A DNA stretch of 64,000 nucleotides from Clavibacter capsici (GTDB taxonomy: Bacteria > Actinomycetota > Actinomycetes > Actinomycetales > Microbacteriaceae): positions 434,001-498,000 of the forward strand of contig NZ_CP012573.1 of the NCBI RefSeq assembly GCF_001280205.1. Direction: 5' to 3'. Position 1 is the first letter of the stretch. Every line of letters begins with the position of its first letter. Shown here in pieces: positions 51,125 to 59,001 of the stretch. The notes beneath the pieces are model-generated. The model did not search any database. It was given only the letters and a program-made list of their open reading frames with translations, and had not been told where the DNA came from. The translations under genes and the position numbers were made by a program.

Positions 51125-52150
51125 TCAGCCGAAGAGGATCGCGGCCTCGTCGTAGCGGTGCTGCGGCACCGTCTTCAGGCGGCCGAGCGCCTCCTCGAAC
51201 CCGACGTGCACGATGTCGGTGCCGCGGAGGGCGACCATGCGGCCCCAGTGCCCGTCGCGCACGCTGTCGACCGCGGCGAGGCCGAGGCGGGTCGCGAGCA
51301 CGCGGTCGTAGGAGGACGGGGTGCCGCCGCGCTGGATGTGGCCGAGGGTCGTGGCGCGCGTCTCGATGCCGGTGCGCTCCTCGATGATGGGCGCGATCTG
51401 CTCGCCGATGCCGCCGAGCCGGGGGCGGCCGAAGGCGTCCAGCCCGCGCTCGCCGTGCGCGTCCGAGGCGTGCTCGGGGATGAAGCCCTCCGCGACGACG
51501 ACGAGCGGCGCGCGCCCCCGGTCGTAGGCCGAGCGGACCCAGCCGACGATCTCGTCCATCGACGTCTTCTGCTCGGGGATGAGGATCGCGTGCGCGCCCG
51601 CGGCCATGCCCGAGTGCAGCGCGATCCAGCCGACGTGGCGGCCCATGACCTCGGCCACCATGCAGCGGCTGTGCGAGTCGCCCGTGGTGCGGAGGCGGTC
51701 CATGGCGTCGGTCGCGATCTGCACCGCGGTGTCGAAGCCGAACGTGTAGTCGGTGGCGTCGAGGTCGTTGTCGACCGTCTTGGGGACGCCGACGATCTTG
51801 AGCCCGGCGTCGGTGAGGCGCTTCGCGGCCGCGAGCGTGCCCTCGCCGCCGATGGCGAGGATCGCGTCGATGCCGAGGCGGTCGAGGTTCTCCTGGATCC
51901 GCTCCACGCCGCCGTCGCCCTCGAACGGGTTCGTGCGGCTGGTGCCGAGGATCGTGCCGCCCTGCTTGCCGATGCCCTGGATGTCGCGGCGGGCGAGCGG
52001 CATGACGTCGCCGTCGACGACGCCCCGCCAGCCGTCGCGGAAGCCCACGAACTCCTGCTTGTGGATGGTCGTTCCCTTGAGCACCGCCCCGCGGATCACC
52101 GCGTTGAGTCCGGGGCAGTCTCCGCCTGAGGTGAGGATTCCGATGCGCAC
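51125..52150 (-). CDS. pfkA: 6-Phosphofructokinase
   Basis: 341 residues, GTG start giving MRIGILTSGGDCPGLNAVIR. The nucleotide-site motif is GGEGT at 101-105, where the central Gly indicates ATP rather than pyrophosphate as phosphoryl donor, while PKTVDNDL (K124) in the fructose-6-phosphate site is of the kind seen in pyrophosphate-linked and actinobacterial enzymes. IQRGG and MGRHVGWIALHSG are conserved. It catalyses the committed glycolytic step. It lies tail-first beside the ketose ROK regulator (53 bp gap), so sugar uptake and glycolysis genes meet here. Confidence 0.94.
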   Translation of the reverse strand: MRIGILTSGGDCPGLNAVIRGAVLKGTTIHKQEFVGFRDGWRGVVDGDVMPLARRDIQGIGKQGGTILGTSRTNPFEGDGGVERIQENLDRLGIDAILAIGGEGTLAAAKRLTDAGLKIVGVPKTVDNDLDATDYTFGFDTAVQIATDAMDRLRTTGDSHSRCMVAEVMGRHVGWIALHSGMAAGAHAILIPEQKTSMDEIVGWVRSAYDRGRAPLVVVAEGFIPEHASDAHGERGLDAFGRPRLGGIGEQIAPIIEERTGIETRATTLGHIQRGGTPSSYDRVLATRLGLAAVDSVRDGHWGRMVALRGTDIVHVGFEEALGRLKTVPQHRYDEAAILFG

Positions 52151-52203
52151 ACGTCCATCATGGGGCACGGTCCGCGGCTCCGGCCGAGGCGGGCGGGCAG
52201 GGA

Positions 52204-53394
52204 TCACGCCTCCGCCTCCTCGAGCCGCCCCGCGGAGGGGTCGCGGTCGAGGCGCTCGCGGCTGAACACCTGGTCCGCCGTCGTGAGCGCGAGGCCGATG
52301 ATGCCGGCGCGGTCGCCGAGGTCGGACGTGCGGATCACGAGCTCCCGGGTCGCGAGCGGGTGCGTCCGGAGGTACACGCGCTCCCGGAGGCCGGACATGA
52401 GGACCTCGCCGCACTCGCCGAGCTGACCGGAGATGACGATCATGCGCGGGTTCAGGATGTTGACGAGGTCGGCCACGGCCTCGCCGAGGATCCGGCCCGC
52501 CTGCCGGACGGCCTGCGTCGCGCGCATGTCGCCGCGGAGGACGCCCGCGGCCACGTCGGCCACGTGGCGGATCGACGGGTCGGCCTCGGACAGGTCCCGC
52601 ACGAGCGCCCAGCCGCCCGCGTACGCCTCGACGCAGCCGGAGTTGCCGCAGCGGCAGGGGAGCGGGGACGTGTCGACGCCGTCCGCGACCGCGCGCGTGT
52701 GCCCGACGTCGCCCGCCGCGCCGACCGCGCCGCGGATCGTCTGCCCGTTGAAGACGAGGCCGGAGCCGATGCCCGTGCCGAGCTTGAGGCTGATGAGGTC
52801 GTCCGCGCCGTGGTGGTGCGCCTCGGCCCGGGCCCGCGCGTTCGCGTCGTTCTCGATGACCACGGGCGCGTCCGGGAAGGGCCCCTGGAGGAAGCCGGCG
52901 ATGTCGAAGCCGTCCCAGCCGGTCATGATCGGCGGGTTGCGCACGCGACCGGCGGCGAACTCGACCGGCCCGGGCACGCCGATCCCGATCCCGACCACGC
53001 GGCCCTCCGACATGAGGCGCTGGAAGGCCGCGACGACGAGGGAGAGCACGGCCTCCGGGCCGTCCCAGACGTCGACCTCGATCGTCTCGCGGCGCAGCGG
53101 GGTGCCGCGCAGGTCGCATGCGGCGGCGATGAGGCCGCTCGCCCCGATGTCGGCGGTGAGGAGGACGGGGCCGTCGAGGTTGACGGCGAAGACGGTGGAG
53201 GGGCGGCCGCCCGTGGACGCGCCGCCGGACGTGGGCACCAGCAGCCCGCGCTCGACGAGCGTCGCCAGGCGCTGGTTCACCGTCGACCTGCTGAGGCCCG
53301 TGCGCTCCATAACCGCGGTGCGCGACAGCTCGCCGTGCTCGCGGAAGAGGGCGAGGACGTCGGCCAGGTGCGCCGCCTGCTCGGTCTGCTTCAT
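52204..53394 (-). CDS. ROK family transcriptional repressor
   Basis: 396 residues. An N-terminal winged helix (about 10-65) has LSRTAVMERTGLSRSTVNQR as its helix-turn-helix; the ROK sugar-kinase-like domain follows with LLTADIGASG, GIGVPGPV, ENDANARARAEAHHHG and GTGIGSGLV, and the zinc loop CRCGNSGCVEAYAG. It is divergent from the ketose ABC operon, with a perfect 10-bp inverted repeat in the 157-bp gap between start codons. The likely role is sugar-responsive repression of that operon and perhaps of itself. Confidence 0.92.
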   Translation of the reverse strand: MKQTEQAAHLADVLALFREHGELSRTAVMERTGLSRSTVNQRLATLVERGLLVPTSGGASTGGRPSTVFAVNLDGPVLLTADIGASGLIAAACDLRGTPLRRETIEVDVWDGPEAVLSLVVAAFQRLMSEGRVVGIGIGVPGPVEFAAGRVRNPPIMTGWDGFDIAGFLQGPFPDAPVVIENDANARARAEAHHHGADDLISLKLGTGIGSGLVFNGQTIRGAVGAAGDVGHTRAVADGVDTSPLPCRCGNSGCVEAYAGGWALVRDLSEADPSIRHVADVAAGVLRGDMRATQAVRQAGRILGEAVADLVNILNPRMIVISGQLGECGEVLMSGLRERVYLRTHPLATRELVIRTSDLGDRAGIIGLALTTADQVFSRERLDRDPSAGRLEEAEA

Positions 53395-53466
53395 CGGATC
53401 CCCCGCTCATCGCCCCGCTCGTCTCACCGATCGTAGCCTTTCCGATGTCCACGTCACGAGAACGAT

Positions 53467-53497
53467 GCACTTTCGTGTTGCGTCGATACGAAAGTGC
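53467..53497. promoter_or_regulatory. Operator of the ketose operon (perfect 10-bp inverted repeat)
   Basis: GCACTTTCGT (53467-53476) and ACGAAAGTGC (53488-53497), arms identical in inverse, 11 nt apart, so the arm centres are 21 bp (two helical turns) apart. The right arm lies between the -35 and -10 boxes of the transporter operon. This is the expected target of the divergent ROK repressor. Confidence 0.78.
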
Positions 53498-53506
53498 CGC
53501 TAGTTT
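53479..53506 (+). promoter_or_regulatory. Promoter of the ketose ABC operon
   Basis: TTGCGT (53479-53484), 16 bp, TAGTTT (53501-53506). The operator overlaps both boxes. The leader to 53552 is about 40 nt and carries GAGG. Confidence 0.6.
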
Positions 53507-53551
53507 GCATCTACCGGCACGCAGTGGTGCCCTATATCTCCGAGGATGAAG

Positions 53552-54595
53552 ATGACCCACACCAAGTCGGCGCGTCGGGCGCTCACGCTCCTGGTCCCGG
53601 TGACGGCCGTCGCGCTGTCCCTCGCCGCCTGCTCCGGCGGCTCGACCGGCGACGCCGGCGCCTCGGGCGGCAGCTCGAGCACCAAGGTCGCCGCCGTCAT
53701 CAAGGGGCTCGACAACCCCTTCTTCCAGGCGATGGAGGACGGGATCCAGGACACGGCCGACGCGGACGGCGTCGACGTCTCCATCCAGGCCGCCGCCGAC
53801 ATCGGCGACACCACCGGCCAGGCCGACAAGCTCACCGCCCTCGCGGGACAGGACCTCGGCTGCCTCATCGTCAACCCGATCAGCGGCACCAACCTCGTGC
53901 AGGCGCTCGCCGCGGCCTCGGGGAAGACCATCGTCAACATCGACAGCCCGCTCGACCCCGACGCCGTGTCCGCCGCGAGCCTCGACGTCGCGACGTACAT
54001 CGGCACCGACAACGAGGCCGCGGGCGGCAAGGCCGGCGACTTCCTGAAGGGGTCCCTGCCGGCGGGCGCCAAGGTCGCCGTCATCGGCGGGATCTCCGGC
54101 GACGTGACGAGCGCCGCCCGCGTCGACGGCTTCACGGCCGCGATCGGATCCGACCTCGACGTCGTGCAGGAGGCCGCGGCCGACTGGAAGCGCGAGGTCG
54201 CGCTCACCAAGGCGACCGACATCATCGCGGCGGAGCCCGACGTCGCCGCCTTCTTCGCGGCGAACGACGACATGGGCCTCGGCATCGTCAAGGCGGTGGA
54301 GAACGCCGGGCGCACCGGCCAGATCCAGGTCGTGAGCGTCGACGGCAACAAGGACGCCCTCGAGAGCGTCGAGGCCGGCGGGCTCACCGCGACGGTCGCC
54401 CAGTACCCGTTCGCCATCGGCCAGCTCGGCCTCCAGGCCTGCGAGGTCGCGACCTCCGGCGGCACCCTGCCCGCCGACGTCGAGTCGCCCACCGCGCTCG
54501 TGACGACGGACAAGGCCGCGGACGCCATCGCCGCGTTCCCGCAGCCGTTCGAGGAGTTCGACAACCCCCTCACGGAGCTCCTCCCCGCGAGGTGA
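53552..54595 (+). CDS. Sugar ABC transporter substrate-binding lipoprotein (FrcB/RbsB-like)
   Basis: 347 residues from the second ATG at 53552, which is 6 nt after GAGG; the first ATG at 53546 is too close to it. The lipobox LAAC gives lipidated C27. The mature part is a pentose/hexose-binding protein of peripl_BP_4 type: VAAVIKGLDNPFFQAMEDGI, DLGCLIVNPISGTN, YIGTDNEAAGGKAGDFLK and VVSVDGNKDALESVEAG. It captures a ketose or other monosaccharide outside the membrane and delivers it to the permease and ATPase encoded downstream. Confidence 0.93.
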   Translation: MTHTKSARRALTLLVPVTAVALSLAACSGGSTGDAGASGGSSSTKVAAVIKGLDNPFFQAMEDGIQDTADADGVDVSIQAAADIGDTTGQADKLTALAGQDLGCLIVNPISGTNLVQALAAASGKTIVNIDSPLDPDAVSAASLDVATYIGTDNEAAGGKAGDFLKGSLPAGAKVAVIGGISGDVTSAARVDGFTAAIGSDLDVVQEAAADWKREVALTKATDIIAAEPDVAAFFAANDDMGLGIVKAVENAGRTGQIQVVSVDGNKDALESVEAGGLTATVAQYPFAIGQLGLQACEVATSGGTLPADVESPTALVTTDKAADAIAAFPQPFEEFDNPLTELLPAR

Positions 54596-54716
54596 CCCGG
54601 TGCGGCGCTCCACGGGAGCGCCGCACCCTCCCTCCCGCCACCCGCCCGCTCCGGCGCGGCGGCCCCTTCCGGCGCGCCGCGCCGCGCCCGCACCGCCGAG
54701 CCCCACGGAGATCCGC

Positions 54717-55706
54717 ATGACCATCGCCCCCACCCGCGCCCCGCGCAGCGACGCCGCCCCCGCGGCCCGGCTCCCGCAGCTGCGCCAGCTCTCCTTCTGG
54801 GCGGAGAACGCCGCCCCCATCGGCCTCGTCGCCCTCGTGATCGTGTTCTCGATCCTCACGCCGACGTTCCTCAGCCTCGGCAACGTCAAGGCGATGCTCG
54901 TCGCCGCGGCGATCCTCGTGATCCTGTCCGTCGGGCAGTCGTTCGTCATCACGACGGGCGGCATCGACCTCTCGATCTCCGCGACCATGACGGTCGGCGC
55001 CGTGGGCTTCGGCATCGGCTGGGGCGCGGGCTGGGGCTTCTGGCCCTCCGCGCTCGCCGCCCTCGCCTTCGCGGGTGCCATCGGCGTGATCAACGGCCTG
55101 CTCATCGCGAAGGGGAAGGTCACCGACTTCATCGCGACCCTCGGCACGCTCTCGGTCGCGACGGGCCTCGCCCTCATCGCCTCCGACGGCAAGCCGATCA
55201 CCGTGGGGAGCCCGGAGCTGCTGCGCCTCACGACCGGGTCGATCGGGATCGTCGGCTACCCGATCATCCTCGCGGCCGTCATCGGCGTCATCGCCTGGAT
55301 CGTCATGTTCCGCACGCGCTTCGGCCTGCACGTGCAGGCGGTCGGCGGCGACGAGGAGGCGGCCGTCGCGAACGGCATCGCGGCGGGACGCGTGCGCATC
55401 GCCGTCTACGTCATCGCGGCGGGGCTCGCCGGCATCGCGGCGCTGCTGCTCGTGGCGCGCGTCGGCGCCGCGGAGCCCGCCATCAACACGCAGTACCTGC
55501 TCAACTCCATCGCGGCGGTCGTGCTCGGCGGGGTCAGCCTCACGGGCGGCAAGGCCAAGATCGTCGGCCCGATCATCGGCGCCTTCCTGCTCACCGCCCT
55601 CACGAACGGCCTGACGCTGCTCGGCGTCTCGCAGTTCTACCAGCCGCTCGCGGTCGGCCTGGTGGTCGTCCTCGCCGCCCTCATCACGCGCTACCAGAAG
55701 AAGTGA
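54717..55706 (+). CDS. Sugar ABC transporter permease (FrcC/RbsC-like)
   Basis: 329 residues, about nine membrane segments. Family signatures: GQSFVITTGGIDLSISATM, the EAA-like loop GLHVQAVGGDEEAAVANGI, and VLGGVSLTGGKAKIVGPIIG. It works as a homodimer with the ATPase encoded next. GGAG precedes the ATG. A 121-bp gap after the binding-protein gene is rich in G and C and could hold a weak processing or attenuation hairpin, which is common behind genes for binding proteins. It overlaps the ATPase gene by 4 bp if that starts at GTG 55703. Confidence 0.93.
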   Translation: MTIAPTRAPRSDAAPAARLPQLRQLSFWAENAAPIGLVALVIVFSILTPTFLSLGNVKAMLVAAAILVILSVGQSFVITTGGIDLSISATMTVGAVGFGIGWGAGWGFWPSALAALAFAGAIGVINGLLIAKGKVTDFIATLGTLSVATGLALIASDGKPITVGSPELLRLTTGSIGIVGYPIILAAVIGVIAWIVMFRTRFGLHVQAVGGDEEAAVANGIAAGRVRIAVYVIAAGLAGIAALLLVARVGAAEPAINTQYLLNSIAAVVLGGVSLTGGKAKIVGPIIGAFLLTALTNGLTLLGVSQFYQPLAVGLVVVLAALITRYQKK

Positions 55707-56464
55707 GCCCCTCCATGACCGACGACATCCTCCTCGAGGCCCGCGACATCACGAAGTCCTTCGGCGGCGTCCACGCGCTCAAGGGCGCGACCATGCGGAT
55801 GCGCCGCGGCGAGATCACCGCCCTCATCGGCGACAACGGCGCCGGCAAGTCCACGCTCGTGCGCTGCCTCTCGGGCGTCCACCCGCCGGACTCCGGCACC
55901 ATCACGCTCGAGGGCGAGGCCGTGTCCTTCGGCACGCCGCTGCAGGCCCGCGACGGCGGCATCGAGACGGTCCACCAGACCCTCGCCCTCGTCGAGGACC
56001 TCACCGTCTGGCAGAACTTCTTCCTCGGCCGCGAGCTCGTGAAGGGGATCCCGGGGATCCGCTTCCTCGACCGGGCGAAGATGCGCAAGACGGCCCAGGA
56101 CCTCCTCGGCGACCTGGCGGTGAACGTGCCGCCCGTCACGAGCCGTGTGCGGCGCCTGTCCGGCGGCCAGCGCCAGGCGGTCGCCATCGCGCGCGCCGCG
56201 GGGTGGGGGAGCCGCATCGTGATCATGGACGAGCCGACCGCGGCGCTCGGCGTGCAGGAGACCGCGCGCGTCGAGAGGATCATCCTCAAGCTCCGCGACT
56301 CCGGCGTGGCCGTGCTCCTCATCAGCCACAACTTCGACCAGGTGATGCGCCTCAGCGACCAGGTCTGGGTGATGCGGGCGGGTCTCGCGGTCGCCGAGCG
56401 CCGCACGACCGAGACGTCGGGCCCCGAGCTCGTCGAGCTCATCACCGGCGCGAAGGCCGCGTGA
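55703..56464 (+). CDS. Sugar ABC transporter ATP-binding protein, single domain (FrcA-like)
   Basis: 253 residues from the GTG overlapping the permease stop; an ATG at 55715 is the alternative. Walker A GDNGAGKST is at 43-51, signature LSGGQRQAV, Walker B VIMDEPTAALG, and the switch histidine in LLISHNFDQ. Ribose-type importers normally have a fused double ATPase of about 500 residues; a single-domain ATPase is the pattern of the Sinorhizobium fructose system FrcBCA. This supports a fructose-like ketose as substrate. Confidence 0.93.
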   Translation: MSPSMTDDILLEARDITKSFGGVHALKGATMRMRRGEITALIGDNGAGKSTLVRCLSGVHPPDSGTITLEGEAVSFGTPLQARDGGIETVHQTLALVEDLTVWQNFFLGRELVKGIPGIRFLDRAKMRKTAQDLLGDLAVNVPPVTSRVRRLSGGQRQAVAIARAAGWGSRIVIMDEPTAALGVQETARVERIILKLRDSGVAVLLISHNFDQVMRLSDQVWVMRAGLAVAERRTTETSGPELVELITGAKAA

Positions 56465-57405
56465 TGCGCGCGCCGCTCCGGATGCACCGCACGTCGCCCG
56501 CGCGGACGTCGCCGATCGGGGTCCACGCTGGCCTCCTCACGCCCGACTGGACCCCCGGGTCCGCCCGGCGCGCGATCGCGACGGCCGCCGGCATCGGGTA
56601 CGACCTCGTCGAGGTCCCCGCGCCCGGCCGGGACGACGGGTCGGCCTCGGCGGCCGAGACGTCGGCGCTGCTCGACGAGCACCGCATCGACGCGGTCGTC
56701 TCCCTCGCGCTCGACGCGGCCTCCGACATCCACACCGCGGATCCGGCCGCCTCCGCGCGCGGGGAGGCCCGGCTCGCGGACGCCGTGCGGTTCGCGGCCG
56801 GCATCGGGGCGGGGTACGTGGGCGGCGTCACGCACTCGGCGATGCGCAAGAACCCGCATGGCGGGGGACCCGCCGAGCGGGCGAACGTCGTCCGGGTGCT
56901 CCGCGACGTCGCGGCGCGCGCGGCAGCCGACGGGATCGTCGTCGGGCTGGAGTACGTGAACCGCTACGAGAGCAACCTCCTCAACACCGCGGCGCAGACC
57001 GTCGCGCTGATCGAGGAGGTGGGCGCGGCGAACCTCGTCGTGCACATCGACGCCTTCCACGCGCACATGGAGGAGGTGGACCTCGCGAGCGCCGTGCGCG
57101 ACGCCGGCGACCACCTCGCCTACGTCCACGCCTCGGAGAACCACCGCGGCGAGCTCGGCACCGGCAGCACCGACTGGGACGGCCTCCTCGGCGCCCTCCG
57201 CGCGGCGTCCTTCGCCGGGCCGCTGACCGTCGAGACGTTCTCGCCTGCCGTGCAGTCCGCGGCCGTGGCCGACGACATCGGGCTGTGGCGCGAGCTCTGG
57301 TCGGATCCCGTCGCCGTGGCGACCGCGGGACACCGCTTCCTCGCGGACCGGCTCGACGTCGTCCCGACCGAGGCCGACGCGGCGCCCGCCGCGACCCGCG
57401 CCTGA
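56464..57405 (+). CDS. Ketose 3-epimerase-like sugar isomerase (paralogue 1)
   Basis: 313 residues, ATG overlapping the ATPase stop. It is an AP-endonuclease-family-2 TIM barrel. The metal tetrad of D-psicose/D-tagatose 3-epimerases is intact: E163 (GLEYVNRYES), D196 (HIDAFHAHMEE), H222 (YVHASENHRG) and E257 (TVETFSP), with the spacing 33-26-35 identical to the second paralogue. It has 20 more N-terminal residues than paralogue 2. It probably interconverts C3 epimers of ketohexoses (for example D-allulose and D-fructose) with Mn2+ or Co2+. Confidence 0.85.
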   Translation: MRAPLRMHRTSPARTSPIGVHAGLLTPDWTPGSARRAIATAAGIGYDLVEVPAPGRDDGSASAAETSALLDEHRIDAVVSLALDAASDIHTADPAASARGEARLADAVRFAAGIGAGYVGGVTHSAMRKNPHGGGPAERANVVRVLRDVAARAAADGIVVGLEYVNRYESNLLNTAAQTVALIEEVGAANLVVHIDAFHAHMEEVDLASAVRDAGDHLAYVHASENHRGELGTGSTDWDGLLGALRAASFAGPLTVETFSPAVQSAAVADDIGLWRELWSDPVAVATAGHRFLADRLDVVPTEADAAPAATRA

Positions 57406-57433
57406 CCCCATCCACCCAGAAAGCAGGAGAACC

Positions 57434-58306
57434 ATGCCCACGAACGCACTCGGAGTGCACGCCCTCGTCTTCGCCGGCGGCACGACCCCGGACGAGATCA
57501 CCCGCACGGTGGAGCAGACGAAGGCGGCCGGCTTCGACCTGCTCGAGCTCTCGCTGCACGACGTGGTCAACCTCGACACCGCGCACGCGAAGGCCGCCCT
57601 CGACGCCGAGGGCCTCGACGTCGTCTGCTCGCGCGGCCTCGCGTTCTCGGCCGACGTGTCGAGCGAGGACCCGGACACCGTGGCGCGCGGCGCGGAGCTC
57701 CTCGCTGACAGCCTCGACGTGGTCGAGGCGCTCGGCGGCACGCACTTCACGGGCGCCCTCTACAGCGCGCTCGGCAAGTACGGCGCGCCCCTGTCGGCGA
57801 AGGGACGCGCCAACGTCGTCGGCGTGCTGACGGACCTCGCGGCGGACGCGGGCCGTCGCGGCATGACGCTCGGACTCGAGATCTGCAACCGCTACGAGAC
57901 CAACGTGATCAACACCGCGGCCGACGCGCTGCGCCTCGCCGACGACATCGGGGCGGACAACGTGCTCATCCACCTGGACACTTATCACATGAACATCGAG
58001 GAGGACGACCTCGCCCGGCCCGTGCGGCTCGTCGGCGACCGGCTCGGCTACGTCCACGTGGGCGAGAACCACCGGGGCTACCTCGGCAGCGGGCACCTCG
58101 ACTTCACGAGCTTCTTCCACGCCCTGGCGGAGATCGACTACCGCGGCGCCATCACGTTCGAGTCGTTCTCGTCGGCCGTCGTCTCGCCGACCCTGTCGAA
58201 CGACCTCGCCATCTGGCGGAACCTCTGGGACGACGGCCCCGCGCTCGCCCGCCACGCGGGCGACTTCCTCCGCGCCGGGCTGGAGGGCAGCCGTGCCCGC
58301 GTCTGA
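57434..58306 (+). CDS. D-psicose/allulose 3-epimerase-like protein (paralogue 2)
   Basis: 290 residues, AGGAGA before the ATG. The active-site residues E149, D182, H208 and E243 match, offset by one, the E150, D183, H209 and E244 metal ligands known for Agrobacterium D-psicose 3-epimerase. The sequences around them also agree: GLEICNRYETNVINTA and HLDTYHMNIEE. It lies 28 bp after paralogue 1. Having two non-identical epimerases suggests either two substrates or sequential epimerisation. It overlaps the kinase gene by 14 bp. Confidence 0.88.
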   Translation: MPTNALGVHALVFAGGTTPDEITRTVEQTKAAGFDLLELSLHDVVNLDTAHAKAALDAEGLDVVCSRGLAFSADVSSEDPDTVARGAELLADSLDVVEALGGTHFTGALYSALGKYGAPLSAKGRANVVGVLTDLAADAGRRGMTLGLEICNRYETNVINTAADALRLADDIGADNVLIHLDTYHMNIEEDDLARPVRLVGDRLGYVHVGENHRGYLGSGHLDFTSFFHALAEIDYRGAITFESFSSAVVSPTLSNDLAIWRNLWDDGPALARHAGDFLRAGLEGSRARV

Positions 58307-58961
58307 CCTCGACGCCCTCGCCCGCCGCGCCCTCGGGCTCGTGCGCGACGGGCGCCGCGCGATCCTCGCCATCGCGGGCAGCCCGGGCGCCGGCAAGACG
58401 ACGCTCGCGCGGGCGCTCGTGGCGCGGGTCGACGCGCTGGCGGGCGACGGCACCGCGGCGTACGTGCCCATGGACGGCTTCCACCTCGCGAACGCGACGC
58501 TCGACCGGCTCGGCCGGCACGACCGCAAGGGCGCGATCGACACCTTCGACGGGTGGGGCGTGCTCGCGCTCGTGCGGCGGATCCGCGCGGAGACGGACCA
58601 CACGGTGTACGCGCCGTCGTTCGACCGGGCGGTCGACGAGGGGGTGGCCGGCGCGATCGCGGTGGATCCCGGCGCCCGGCTCGTCGTGGTCGAGGGCAAC
58701 TACCTGCTCGTCGACGAGGATCCGTGGGCGCAGCTCGCCGCGGAGTGCGACGAGGCGTGGTTCTGCGAGACGCCCGCCGACGCGCGGTTCTCGCGCCTGG
58801 TCGACCGGCACACCGCGGGCGGGCGCGATCCGGACGCCGCGGCGGCGTGGGCACGTGAGGTCGACGGCGCCAACGCGGTCCTCATCGAGGGCACGCGCGG
58901 CCGCGCCGACCTCGTGGTGGACGGCACGGCCGCCGCGGTCCGCGACGCCGTGGGCGGCTGA
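58293..58961 (+). CDS. P-loop sugar kinase, FrcK/PanK-like
   Basis: 222 residues, GTG start inside the end of epimerase 2. Walker A GSPGAGKT is at 29-36; MDGFHLANATLDRLGRHDRK and VEGNYLLVDEDPWAQL are the substrate segments of the uridine kinase/PanK-like family that includes FrcK of the Sinorhizobium fructose operon frcBCAK. It probably phosphorylates the imported or epimerised ketose before glycolysis. It is the last gene of the ABC-epimerase unit. The exact sugar is an inference. Confidence 0.85.
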   Translation: MPASDLDALARRALGLVRDGRRAILAIAGSPGAGKTTLARALVARVDALAGDGTAAYVPMDGFHLANATLDRLGRHDRKGAIDTFDGWGVLALVRRIRAETDHTVYAPSFDRAVDEGVAGAIAVDPGARLVVVEGNYLLVDEDPWAQLAAECDEAWFCETPADARFSRLVDRHTAGGRDPDAAAAWAREVDGANAVLIEGTRGRADLVVDGTAAAVRDAVGG

Positions 58962-58989
58962 CGCGGATCCGGCGGTCGGTGGCCTTCCG

Positions 58990-58995
58990 TAGCCT
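58990..58995 (+). promoter_or_regulatory. Leaderless -10 box of the AlkA-like gene
   Basis: TAGCCT, 6 nt, then the ATG at 59002. Confidence 0.62.
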
Positions 58996-59001
58996 GAGGG
59001 G

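Noticed and set aside
51125-55231. A 1368-codon minus-strand frame that would fuse pfkA to upstream sequence
   Set aside because: Only the pfkA part (to 52150) has family motifs; the rest is antisense to the ABC genes or out of frame with the ROK gene and is Arg/Ala-rich noise.
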